A stretch of 10,458 nucleotides of DNA from Solirubrobacterales bacterium. GTDB lineage: Bacteria > Actinomycetota > Thermoleophilia > Solirubrobacterales > Solirubrobacteraceae. The stretch lies in the NCBI GenBank assembly GCA_019240015.1, contig JAFAZB010000324.1, positions 1 through 10,458 of the forward strand, written 5' to 3'. Under the pieces are notes generated by a model. It saw nothing but the letters and a program-made list of their open reading frames with translations. It did not search any database and was not told where the DNA came from. This document shows, piece by piece, positions 1-7,217 of this stretch (positions are counted from its first letter, which is position 1; every line of letters begins with the position of its first letter). Position numbers and translations under genes: made by a program.

Positions 1-392
1 AGCTTGCGGGGCTTGCCGCGCTGCTTGGCGCCGCGGCCGCCAACGCCGGACGAGCCTGACATTCCGGCCGCCGCTGCGCGGTGGCGGACGGGAGCCCGCC
101 GGCGGGCGTCGCGCCAGATGAACAGGGAGATGCCGCAGAGCACGACGATCGCGCCGATCGCGATCACGATCACCCCCGACCCGCTGAGGCCGGTATCGGT
201 CGAGGAGGTGCTCGAGGTGGGCGCGGTCGCGGTGAGCGGCGCTGTCGCGGTGGGTGTACTCGCCGCAGTGCTCGAGCTTTGCGGCAGGCCCGGGGCGAAC
301 GGGCTCGGCGGCAGCGCGAGTGCGGACGGCGCGGCGATCGCCAGCCCGGCGAGCAGCGCCACGAGGGTGGCGCGCGCGACGCGCACGCTCAC
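1..392 (-). CDS. Small exported, membrane-anchored protein with Ser/Thr/Ala/Pro linker (3' end outside window)
   Basis: The visible 130 codons start at GTG (392-390), one base after the stop of the upstream oxidoreductase gene, so translational coupling is likely. Residues 1-27 look like a signal peptide: basic VRVAR, a hydrophobic core (LVALLAGLAIA), then a small-residue cleavage region near SALA. Residues 38-70 are a low-complexity linker rich in Ser, Thr, Ala and Pro. Residues 73-93 form a membrane span (GVIVIAIGAIVVLCGISLFIW), followed by a strongly basic tail (RDARRR, later KQRGKPRK) that would face the cytoplasm. This gives a type I topology with the linker outside. No enzyme domain is visible and I do not recognise a named family. 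As the last gene of a glycosyltransferase operon it could be an accessory protein or a glycosylation substrate, which is inference. The gene runs off the left edge, so its C-terminus is unknown. An in-frame GTG two codons later is an alternative start. Confidence 0.75.
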   Translation of the reverse strand, partial: MSVRVARATLVALLAGLAIAAPSALALPPSPFAPGLPQSSSTAASTPTATAPLTATAPTSSTSSTDTGLSGSGVIVIAIGAIVVLCGISLFIWRDARRRAPVRHRAAAAGMSGSSGVGGRGAKQRGKPRK

Positions 393-393
393 C

Positions 394-1908
394 TCACCGC
401 TCCGACGCTAGCGGCTGCTCCATCGCCGGCGTCGAGGGTGGATCGCGGTAGGGGTCCTCGTTCTCGACGTCCTCTTCGTGGTAGACGCTCTCGACGTTGA
501 CCGACCAGATGTCGTGCCTGGTTCCGAGCAGGATGTTGTCGACGGCGCGCATCGCGGTGAGCATCGAGTGGTCGGAGTTGTTGTAGCGGTGCAGCCCGTT
601 GCGCCCGACCTGGATCAGGTTCTCGATCCCGGCCAGCCAGTCGCGAATCGTCGCCACGCGCTCGCCGTACTCGACGTCGTAGATCGGGTAGGCCTTGTTG
701 ACCCGGACCACGAAGCCGAACTTGACCCGGTCCGCGCGCGCCAGGTGGAGCTGCTCGATCTCCCGCTTGGCCAGCTCGACCAGACCGTCGTCGGGCATCG
801 TCCACAGCTCGTCGCCCTCGAAGCAGAAGTACTCCATGCCGATCGAGGCGTCGGTGTCGTTGGGCACCATCCACGGGCTCCAGGACCGGAAGTTCTGGAT
901 CCGCAGCACCCTCACGCCGGGTTGGTGGATGTAGATCCAGTTGTCGGGGAACAGATTCTCTCCCTCGATTACCAACGCGACCGTCAGGAAGTCCCGGTAG
1001 CGCAGGCCGCGGGCCGCGTCGCGCACCTCGACCGGGGGTTCGGGCTCGGCGATCCCGACGGTGCTGCGCAGCGGCAGCGAGGAGATCACGTGCGAGGGTC
1101 TGAGCGTCTCGCCGCCCGCGACCACCTCGGTCACCTTGGCACCCTCGATCCGCAGCCGGGTGACCGGGGCGTTCAGGCGCACCTCGCCGCCGTGGGCGCG
1201 GATGTCCTCGGTCATCTGCTCCCACATCTGTCCCGGCCCGTAGCGCGGGTAGTTGAACTCCGAGATCAGCGACTTGATCTTGTTGCCCTTGTTGCCGAAG
1301 AACGCGGCCCGGGCGGCGCTGAAGAACGACAGCCCCTTGATCCGCTGGGCGGCCCACTCGGCCCGGATCTCGTCGGTGGAGACGCCCCACAGCTTCTCGG
1401 TGTAAGTCTTGAAGAAGTGCTGGTAGAGGCGCTTGCCGAAGCGGTTTGAGACCCAATCCTCGAAGGTCTCCTCGCGTCCCTTGGGCTTGATCGCGGCCCA
1501 CAGGTAGGAGAGGCCGCAGCGCACCAGCTCCACCGGTCCGAGCTTGCGGATCACGTCCATCCCCTGGAGCGGGTACTCGAGGAACTTGTCATCCCAATAG
1601 ATCCGCGACTGCCGCGGCCTGCGCAGGAACTCTTCCTGCATGATCTCGTGCCAGAGGTCGTCGACCTCCTTGACCTTGGTGAAGAAGCGATGGCCACCGA
1701 GGTCGAACCGGTAGCCGTCACGGACCTCGGTCCGCGCGAGCCCGCCCACCTGATCGGTCGACTCGAGCACCACGACCGGCTTGCCCCGCTTGGCCAGCAG
1801 GTACCCCGCGGTCAGCCCGGCGGGTCCCCCGCCCAGCACCACCACCGGATGCTCGGGGGTGATCTCCGCCCCCCGAGCGGGGGCGTCGGTGGGCTCTGTC
1901 TCGGTCAT
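394..1908 (-). CDS. FAD-dependent oxidoreductase, UDP-galactopyranose mutase/protoporphyrinogen-oxidase-like
   Basis: A 504-aa soluble flavoprotein. A Rossmann dinucleotide-binding motif opens the domain after a 19-residue acidic leader: VVLGGGPAGLTAGY (23-36), with the FAD-ribose-binding acid at the end of the second strand (VVVLES, 45-50) and the GG motif VGGLART (54-60). FDLGGHRFF (68-76) resembles the GxHxF segment of UDP-galactopyranose mutases. FGKRLYQHFFKTYTEKLWG (157-175) and the C-terminal FAD-contacting segment VGRNGLHRYNNSDHSM (434-449) follow the same family pattern. Relatives commonly sit beside glycosyltransferases and are annotated only as NAD(P)/FAD-dependent oxidoreductases. 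A sugar-nucleotide or glycolipid redox or mutase role fits the context but the substrate is not determined. The gene lies between the PMT-like gene (9-base gap upstream) and the small anchored protein (1-base gap downstream). The family call is firm; the reaction is not. Confidence 0.9.
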   Translation of the reverse strand: MTETEPTDAPARGAEITPEHPVVVLGGGPAGLTAGYLLAKRGKPVVVLESTDQVGGLARTEVRDGYRFDLGGHRFFTKVKEVDDLWHEIMQEEFLRRPRQSRIYWDDKFLEYPLQGMDVIRKLGPVELVRCGLSYLWAAIKPKGREETFEDWVSNRFGKRLYQHFFKTYTEKLWGVSTDEIRAEWAAQRIKGLSFFSAARAAFFGNKGNKIKSLISEFNYPRYGPGQMWEQMTEDIRAHGGEVRLNAPVTRLRIEGAKVTEVVAGGETLRPSHVISSLPLRSTVGIAEPEPPVEVRDAARGLRYRDFLTVALVIEGENLFPDNWIYIHQPGVRVLRIQNFRSWSPWMVPNDTDASIGMEYFCFEGDELWTMPDDGLVELAKREIEQLHLARADRVKFGFVVRVNKAYPIYDVEYGERVATIRDWLAGIENLIQVGRNGLHRYNNSDHSMLTAMRAVDNILLGTRHDIWSVNVESVYHEEDVENEDPYRDPPSTPAMEQPLASER

Positions 1909-1917
1909 CTCAGGGGG

Positions 1918-3516
1918 TCAGGAAATCTTCTGGTACAGGATCGCGGAGTCTGCGACGCAGCACGCCTGGCGATAGTTGTGGGGAGCCCACGCGATCGGCT
2001 TGAGGCTCGGATCGCCAGCCAGGAGCGCTCCCCACTGCGCGGACCGGCGTCGCACCAGCTCGGTCCACGGCGCCTCCCAGCTGTTGGCTCCTTCGGTCAG
2101 TGGACGCACGTAGAGCACCTGCTGACCGGGCCGGAGGCTAGCAAGCAGCCGACCCAGGGTCGCCGCGGGGTCGGACGCCTGCAACCGCTGCAGCGCGTCC
2201 ACCCAGTTCATCGACTGGGGGTCGTGGCTGAGGCCGGTCGTGTCGGCGAAGCGCAGGCCGGCGGGCAGGTAGTACCACGCGAGCGGGACCTGCTCGGGCT
2301 GTCCGACGATCACCAGATCGCGCGGGTGGAGCATCGGGCCGAGCTCGCCCGAGATGTCACGCACGTCGCTTTTGTACTTTGGAACCCCCGAGGAAGCGGG
2401 ATTGGCCCAGAAGACCACGGTGAGCACGAGCGCGATCAGTCCCACTCCCTTGGCCCGGGACACCCCGACGGCGGCCAGCAACAGCAGCGCCGGGAGGATC
2501 GGCGCGAAATAGCGGTACTGCCAGGCCGGCGAGAGGCGCGAGATCAGCCAGCCGCAGCCGAGCGTGGCGATCGGCAGGATGATCATCACCCACATCGCCT
2601 GCGCCTCGCGGCTGCGCCATTTGCTCCGCGTGAAATAGGTAGCGAGCCCGATGCTCGCCGCGAGCACCAGGCTGACGGTGGCGCGGTCGCCGCCCATCAG
2701 GTTGCGCGAGATCTGGATCGGCGCGCCGAAGTTGGGGGCGGTGTCCCACGGCGAGCCCGTGTGGCTGGCCTGGTAGAGCAGCGTAGGGATCCACGGGATG
2801 TAGAGCACGGCGGCGGCGCCGAACGCCAGCGCGGCGTCGCGCAACAGCGCGCGGGGCTCGGAGCTGTTGCGCCACACCGGGATCAGCGCCACCACCGCCG
2901 CGACGCCGAAGAACAGCCCCCAGGCGTGCGTGTAAAGCATCAGCGCCTCCGACACCGAGAACAAGATCAGGTATCGGCGTCGTCGGTAGATGAAGCCGTG
3001 GATGAACCCGGTCGTCGCGAGCAGGCCCAGCAGCACCATCAGCGTGTACATGCGGGTCTCTTGGCTGTAGGAGGTGATGAACGGGTTCATCGCGAACAGC
3101 GCCGCCGCGATCACCGCCGCCCAGCGTCCGGCGAGCGTCCACGCCGCCCAGGCCCCGACCGGGATCGTCAGCATCCCGAACAGCAGCGACAGCGCGTGCG
3201 TCCCGGCCTCGCTCGAACCGACCGCGCTCATCCAGGCGTGCAACAGCAGGTAGAACAGCGGCGGCGAGCCGTCGTGTCGCAGGACGTGCGGGATCGAGGC
3301 CAGCGAATGCGAGGAGATGCCCACCGTGAGCGCCTCGTCCATCCAGAACTGTCCCGCGCCGCCGCCGATGTAGCGGGTGCGGATGAATCCCGAGACCGCC
3401 GCGCAGCCGAGCACGATCGCGCTGATCGTCACCCACATCGGCAGCCGCGCGATCCACGCCGGGACCCGCACCTCGAAGTTCGGCAGCGTGCGGCGGGGGG
3501 CGGTGACGGTGGCCAT
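1918..3516 (-). CDS. Polytopic GT-C glycosyltransferase, GT39/PMT-like
   Basis: A 532-aa membrane protein. The N-terminus has a short cytoplasmic part, a first span at about 28-45, then an extracytoplasmic loop with the acidic pair WMDEA (58-62; D60 E61), the usual place for the catalytic Asp-Glu of PMT/ArnT-type enzymes that use polyprenyl-phosphate sugars. HDGSPPLFYLLLH (81-93) and NPFITSYSQETRMY (144-157) match recurrent GT39 motifs. About ten hydrophobic segments follow up to roughly residue 380. The last ~150 residues are soluble, probably outside the cell, and contain a vicinal Cys pair (C519-C520). The expected reaction is transfer of a mannose or other sugar from a lipid carrier to a protein or glycan on the outer face of the membrane. 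Donor and acceptor cannot be read from sequence. The ATG directly abuts the stop of a seven-codon reading frame (3540-3517) in the 37-base gap after the preceding gene. Part of the surface-glycan operon. Confidence 0.88.
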   Translation of the reverse strand: MATVTAPRRTLPNFEVRVPAWIARLPMWVTISAIVLGCAAVSGFIRTRYIGGGAGQFWMDEALTVGISSHSLASIPHVLRHDGSPPLFYLLLHAWMSAVGSSEAGTHALSLLFGMLTIPVGAWAAWTLAGRWAAVIAAALFAMNPFITSYSQETRMYTLMVLLGLLATTGFIHGFIYRRRRYLILFSVSEALMLYTHAWGLFFGVAAVVALIPVWRNSSEPRALLRDAALAFGAAAVLYIPWIPTLLYQASHTGSPWDTAPNFGAPIQISRNLMGGDRATVSLVLAASIGLATYFTRSKWRSREAQAMWVMIILPIATLGCGWLISRLSPAWQYRYFAPILPALLLLAAVGVSRAKGVGLIALVLTVVFWANPASSGVPKYKSDVRDISGELGPMLHPRDLVIVGQPEQVPLAWYYLPAGLRFADTTGLSHDPQSMNWVDALQRLQASDPAATLGRLLASLRPGQQVLYVRPLTEGANSWEAPWTELVRRRSAQWGALLAGDPSLKPIAWAPHNYRQACCVADSAILYQKIS

Positions 3517-3553
3517 CTAGCGGTCGATCCCCGAACTCATCGCGCCACGCAGG

Positions 3554-5200
3554 TTACCCGCGGCAATTCGTGAACAGCCGGAAGGTGCGGACCCGGCCGG
3601 CGAGTCGATAGGGGACCGCCTTCCACCCGCGGACCACCGGCAGCAGCGCCGAGTGGCGCTGGGCGCGGGTCTGCAGAATCACGTTGGGGGCAGGTGGCAG
3701 CGGCGCGTGGGGGAGCGGCGAGGCTTGCACGGCGATCGTGTGGACCCCCAGCGTCCAGGCCACCATCGGGACCTGGAACCCCTCGGTCATCACGCTCCCG
3801 CAGGCCAGCACGCGACCCGGCCCGCCGTAGCGGCGGACCACCGCGGTCAGGTCCTCGCGCAGGTGCGCCTGGTAGACGAGCGCGCGATGGGTGCGGGAAA
3901 TGTTGATCAGGTTGCGGCCGACCCAGTTGGGCACCAGCAGGAAGCAGGCCACCCCGAGCGCGATCGCGGACCAGCTGCCGACGGCGGACCGCGCCCGGCC
4001 GCCGACCGGCGCCACCCGCAGGTAGCGGCGCGCCAGGTTGCCGACCTCCTGCGTCGCCCAGCCCCACCCCGCCGCTCCGGCGATCCCGATCAGCGCTGCC
4101 CCCAGCACCAGGTAGCGGTTGTTGCCGGAGAACCCGGCCTGCGTCATCACGGCGATCACCACCCACCAGCCAAGCCCGAGCAAGCCCGCCAACACGATCG
4201 CGGCCTCGGCGCGCACCTGGATCCCCGGCGCCGCGAGCGACAGACGACCCGCGCGCCAGCGCCTCCACAGGTCCAACGTCAGTACCGCGACGGTGATCGC
4301 CGCCGCGACCTTGATCCGAAGCAACACCGTCGGCCAGGCGTGGTCGACGAGCTCGGTGCAGAACGGGCAGTTCGCGAACGCGGGACTGTTGGAGCGGGGG
4401 TGCTGGGCGCGCGAGACGCCGCGCAGCAGGTGGCCCGAGCCCCACAGCTCAGGCAGGAACCACAGCGCGGGGATCAGCGCGAACAAGCCGAGCACCAGCT
4501 TGCGGGCGCCGGGGTCCTTCCACCACAGGTATAGGCCGTAAGGGCCCCAGAAGAGCCAGATCTCGGGGCGGTCGAGCGCGGCGGCGAACCCCACCGCAAA
4601 CGCCTGCCGAGGCTTGCCGTCGAGATGACGATCGAGCGCGATCAGGACCAGCGCGGTCATCAACCCCTCGGAATAGCCGAGCGCGTTGTCGCTCACGAAG
4701 CCGCCGGAGAGCGCGAGCCCGACCGCCGCGATCAGTCCCGCCAGCGCTGCCGGCGCCAGGGCGCTGAGCCGGTCGAGCTCGGCCGGGGCGGCGGTGAATC
4801 GGCTCCCCAGCTCTCGCGTCAGCCGGAACGAGAGCTTGAACACCATCGCCACCGCCATCGCCGCGCCGGCCCGGGCGACCACCAGCCACAGGTCCGGGGC
4901 CGCCTTGCCCAGCGGCGCGAACAGCGTCGTGAACAGCACCGGCAGCGGCTTCCACGACGGCCCGCCGGTGGTGTGGAGCTTGAGGTGAACGATCTCCCTG
5001 CCCCATACCAGCCACGCCCAGGGGTCGTAGCTCGGAGTGGAGGGGATCAGCAGCGAGAGCGCGGCGATGAGCAGCGCCGCCCCGCCCAGCGCCGCATACA
5101 GCCGCCCGTCAGTGGGCCGCCTGCGCATCGAGGAGGCCGGTGCCGGGACCCGGGCCTGAGCAGGCGGGGACGCGGCCAGCTCGGTGGCCGGGGCGGACAT
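3554..5200 (-). CDS. Polytopic membrane protein, probable GT-C-type glycosyltransferase
   Basis: A 548-aa protein from the ATG at 5200. The N-terminal 33 residues are cytoplasmic and Ala/Pro-rich, followed by a span at 34-53 and an extracytoplasmic loop SYDPWAWLVWGREI (57-70) with an Asp (D59) in the place where GT-C enzymes keep their catalytic acid. Further spans lie at about 103-123, 148-167, 178-190, 199-226 (probably two short helices around DRPE), 235-251, 293-312, 333-355, 362-385 and 409-426. Basic loops RRWRAGR and RRYLR fall on the predicted inside. A ~120-residue C-terminal tail should be outside. Four cysteines (C278 and C281 as CPFC, C467, C545) are predicted extracytoplasmic. 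I infer GT-C from topology and loop placement and recognise no exact family. The start is uncertain: an in-frame ATG at 5272 and GTG at 5227 exist, the former overlapping the lipoprotein gene, and no strong Shine-Dalgarno sequence decides. Confidence 0.75.
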   Translation of the reverse strand: MSAPATELAASPPAQARVPAPASSMRRRPTDGRLYAALGGAALLIAALSLLIPSTPSYDPWAWLVWGREIVHLKLHTTGGPSWKPLPVLFTTLFAPLGKAAPDLWLVVARAGAAMAVAMVFKLSFRLTRELGSRFTAAPAELDRLSALAPAALAGLIAAVGLALSGGFVSDNALGYSEGLMTALVLIALDRHLDGKPRQAFAVGFAAALDRPEIWLFWGPYGLYLWWKDPGARKLVLGLFALIPALWFLPELWGSGHLLRGVSRAQHPRSNSPAFANCPFCTELVDHAWPTVLLRIKVAAAITVAVLTLDLWRRWRAGRLSLAAPGIQVRAEAAIVLAGLLGLGWWVVIAVMTQAGFSGNNRYLVLGAALIGIAGAAGWGWATQEVGNLARRYLRVAPVGGRARSAVGSWSAIALGVACFLLVPNWVGRNLINISRTHRALVYQAHLREDLTAVVRRYGGPGRVLACGSVMTEGFQVPMVAWTLGVHTIAVQASPLPHAPLPPAPNVILQTRAQRHSALLPVVRGWKAVPYRLAGRVRTFRLFTNCRG

Positions 5201-5244
5201 CAGGTTGGCGAGCAGTCGTCGGGGCACGTGCTTGGAGCGCCGGA

Positions 5245-5637
5245 CTAGCCCTGCACTCCGATCGTCAAGCATCCCTCGATCGCGCCCAGCTCGCTCTCGG
5301 GGGCCTGGTGGGGGTAGAGCAACGCGCTTCCGATCACCTCCGCCCCGGCGGACTTGCCAATGATCTGGTCGTGCAGCGCGGAGAACATCGACGGGTCGTA
5401 GTAGATCGTCGGGCCGGCCGGCAGCGGGCCGATCTGCAGCTCGTTCGGGCCCACCTCGAGCACCGGAAGATGAGCCTGCCGGAGGCACGGGAGCTGCTGG
5501 CTGCGGGGATCGTCGACGTTGTTCTTGAGCGCGTCGGATGCGCGCAGCGATCCCGCCAGCGGCTTGGCAGCAGTACCGCAGGCGCACAGCGCGACCGTCA
5601 CGATCCCCGACGCCGCGAGGAGCTTCGCACGGGACAT
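5245..5637 (-). CDS. Small predicted lipoprotein, function unknown
   Basis: A 130-aa protein. The N-terminus has a lysine at position 5, a hydrophobic stretch (LLAASGIVTVAL) and a lipobox-like LCAC (17-20), so C20 is the likely lipidated residue and the protein would be anchored on the outer face of the membrane. The mature part has two more cysteines, C51 in LPCLRQ and C123 in EGCLTIG, that could form a disulfide. The pattern GPTIYYDPSM (74-83) followed by GAEVIGSALLYPH (98-110) looks like a compact conserved alpha/beta domain, but I cannot name a family. It is the first gene of the minus-strand operon, upstream of the GT-C-like gene, so a role in export, assembly or recognition of the surface glycan is plausible. 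The ATG at 5637 was chosen because it gives a clean signal sequence and lies 8 bases after a TACCCT box. Longer in-frame extensions would run into the divergent ligase gene. Confidence 0.82.
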   Translation of the reverse strand: MSRAKLLAASGIVTVALCACGTAAKPLAGSLRASDALKNNVDDPRSQQLPCLRQAHLPVLEVGPNELQIGPLPAGPTIYYDPSMFSALHDQIIGKSAGAEVIGSALLYPHQAPESELGAIEGCLTIGVQG

Positions 5638-5645
5638 CGGGCCTG

Positions 5646-5651
5646 AGGGTA
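5646..5651 (-). promoter_or_regulatory. Putative -10 box (TACCCT) for the lipoprotein/glycan operon
   Basis: TACCCT on the minus strand fits the actinobacterial TANNNT -10 pattern and ends 8 bases before the lipoprotein ATG, so transcription would begin at or next to the start codon. No clear -35 element is seen. It lies inside the 18-base gap separating two divergent start codons. The match is short and the call rests mainly on repeated occurrence of the same arrangement in this window. Confidence 0.4.
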
Positions 5652-5655
5652 GAGG

Positions 5656-7188
5656 ATGATCCAGCGCGTGATCGCCCTCGGAGCCATCGCCGGGCCGCTG
5701 CCCAAGGCCGGCGTGGTGGTGGTGGCGGTGCTGGCGGCCGTCGTGCTGCTCGTCTCCCGGTCGCGGACCCGCGCGCTGGCGATGCTGGCGGCACTGGTAC
5801 TCGCGCCGGTGCTGCTGCTGGCCGATATCTGGAACTCGCCCCAGCTGCGGATCGCCCACCGCCATCCGCTGCTGGCGGTGCTCGCGGCGCTGGTGGTGCT
5901 CGGCGCAACGGGCGGGCTGGCGCTCGTGATCCGGCGCCGAGCGCCGCTGATGGGGTTCCTGGCCGTGCTGGCGCTTCCGTTCCGGGTCCCGATCCAGGCG
6001 GGCGGCACCACTTCGAACCTGCTCGTCCCTCTGTACCTGGTGGTCGCGGCCGGGTCACTCGCGTTCATCGTCCCGGCGCTGCTGAGCAGCGACCCCGAGT
6101 CTCCCGAGCCGACGCACGAGGCCGGCTGGGTAGAGCGCCTGATCGCGCTCTACGTGGTGCTCTACGGACTCCAGTCGGTGTACTCGTCGGACTTCGAGAA
6201 GGCGCTCCAGCAGATGGTGTTCTTCTACGTGCCGTTCGCGCTGTTGTTCGTAGCGCTCCGTCGCCTGGAGTGGACGCCGAGGGCGCTCCAGTCGTGCCTG
6301 CGGCTGTTGATCGCGCTCGGAGTCCTGTTCTCGGCGATCGGGTTCGTGGAGTACGCGACCAAGACGATCATCCTCAACCCCAAGCTGGTCGTCGCCAACG
6401 ACCTGCACGCCTACTTCACGGTCAACTCGGTGTTCTTCGACCCGGACATCTTCGGACGCTTCCTCGCGCTGGTGATGATCCTGCTGGCCACCGTGCTGCT
6501 CTACGCGCGCCGGCAACGCGAGCAGGCCGGGGCCAGCGCCGTGCTGTGCGTGCTGTGGGGTGGACTCGTGCTGACCCTGTCGCGCTCCAGCCTGGGCGCG
6601 CTGCTGCTCGGGCTCGCGGTGCTCGCCGCGCTGCGCTGGAGACCGGGCCGGGCGCTCGCGATCGCCGGCGCCGTGGTCGCGCTGGGGGCGGCGGCGATCG
6701 TGATCTCGCCGAAGACCTTCGGGCTCAACCAGGGTTTCAACGGCGCCTCCAGCGGGCGCGCCGGGCTGGTCAGCGGGGGACTCGACCTGTTCGGCGACCG
6801 TCCCCTGTGGGGGTACGGATCGGGCTCGTTCGTGAGCGAGTACCGAGCTCATCACCCGCGCAGCTCGACGCTCGCGGCCTCGCACACGATCCCGATCACG
6901 GTCGCGGCCGAGCAGGGCCTGATCGGGGAGCTGGCCTACCTCGCGCTGGTGCTGGCCGCGCTGACCACGCTGTTGCGCGGCGCTCGCGGCGATGCGACCC
7001 GGGCCGCGGTCGGAACCGCGTTCCTGGCGCTGGTGTTCCACACGATGCTGTACGCGGACTTCCTCGAGGACCCGGTCACGTGGGCGCTCCTGGGCGTGGG
7101 GTGCGCGCTCGCGGCACGCGTGGGGCTCGAGCGGGGCGGGCGCCGCGAGGCGGCCCCCGCTGGCGGGCCCGCGGTCGCCGTGGCCTGA
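5656..7188 (+). CDS. O-antigen ligase/polymerase-family polytopic membrane protein
   Basis: A 510-aa membrane protein with about 10-12 hydrophobic segments starting near residue 7. The Wzy_C/WaaL-like core is recognisable: FFDPDIFGRFLAL (260-272), then LTLSRSSLGALLLGL (306-320), the loop GYGSGSF (386-392), and SHTIPITVAAEQGLIGELAYL (409-429). H410 sits where ligases carry the conserved periplasmic-loop histidine, and the EQGLIGE segment is the family hallmark. Such enzymes transfer or polymerise undecaprenyl-linked glycan on the outer face of the membrane. In a monoderm actinomycete a polymerase or a glycan-to-acceptor ligase is more likely than lipopolysaccharide ligation. The ATG at 5656 is preceded immediately by GAGGGTAGAGG, a purine-rich stretch that is rather close for a Shine-Dalgarno site. 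It is divergent from the lipoprotein/glycosyltransferase operon and probably shares its function. The C-terminal ~20 residues are low-complexity Ala/Gly/Pro. Confidence 0.88.
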   Translation: MIQRVIALGAIAGPLPKAGVVVVAVLAAVVLLVSRSRTRALAMLAALVLAPVLLLADIWNSPQLRIAHRHPLLAVLAALVVLGATGGLALVIRRRAPLMGFLAVLALPFRVPIQAGGTTSNLLVPLYLVVAAGSLAFIVPALLSSDPESPEPTHEAGWVERLIALYVVLYGLQSVYSSDFEKALQQMVFFYVPFALLFVALRRLEWTPRALQSCLRLLIALGVLFSAIGFVEYATKTIILNPKLVVANDLHAYFTVNSVFFDPDIFGRFLALVMILLATVLLYARRQREQAGASAVLCVLWGGLVLTLSRSSLGALLLGLAVLAALRWRPGRALAIAGAVVALGAAAIVISPKTFGLNQGFNGASSGRAGLVSGGLDLFGDRPLWGYGSGSFVSEYRAHHPRSSTLAASHTIPITVAAEQGLIGELAYLALVLAALTTLLRGARGDATRAAVGTAFLALVFHTMLYADFLEDPVTWALLGVGCALAARVGLERGGRREAAPAGGPAVAVA

Positions 7189-7201
7189 GCGCGGCCCTCG
7201 G

Positions 7202-7207
7202 TACCCT
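7202..7207 (+). promoter_or_regulatory. Putative -10 box (TACCCT) for the PfkB-family kinase
   Basis: TACCCT ends 10 bases before the kinase ATG in the 29-base gap after the ligase gene. This would place the transcript start within a few bases of the start codon. The hexamer is identical to the box before the lipoprotein gene. No -35 or Shine-Dalgarno sequence is apparent. Confidence 0.35.
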
Positions 7208-7217
7208 TCCCGGCCTC

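Noticed and set aside
4..500. Plus-strand open frames at the left edge
   Set aside because: They are antisense to the small anchored protein, whose signal peptide, linker, membrane span and basic tail make the minus strand the coherent reading.
3517..3540. Seven-codon reading frame (MSSGIDR) whose stop abuts the PMT-like gene ATG
   Set aside because: It has no Shine-Dalgarno sequence and such short frames occur by chance; a leader-peptide role cannot be supported, though coupling to the next ATG is conceivable.
1648..3573. 641-codon open frame on the plus strand
   Set aside because: It lies opposite the PMT-like gene and the start of the flavoenzyme gene; its product is rich in His, Arg, Gln and Asp with no motif, a usual GC-rich antisense shadow.
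5201..6058. N-terminal extension of the GT-C-like membrane protein frame up to 6058
   Set aside because: The extension is low-complexity Arg/Pro/Ala and runs across the lipoprotein gene and antisense to the ligase gene; the credible protein starts at 5200 (or at most 5272).
5538..7217. Long upstream in-frame extension of the kinase reading frame
   Set aside because: It overlaps the ligase gene in another frame, has an Arg/Ala/Gly/Pro-rich shadow composition without domains, and the kinase has a canonical N-terminus at 7218.
7189..7217. Possible terminator between the ligase and kinase genes
   Set aside because: The 29-base gap holds no stable hairpin followed by a T run; only a -10-like box is visible.
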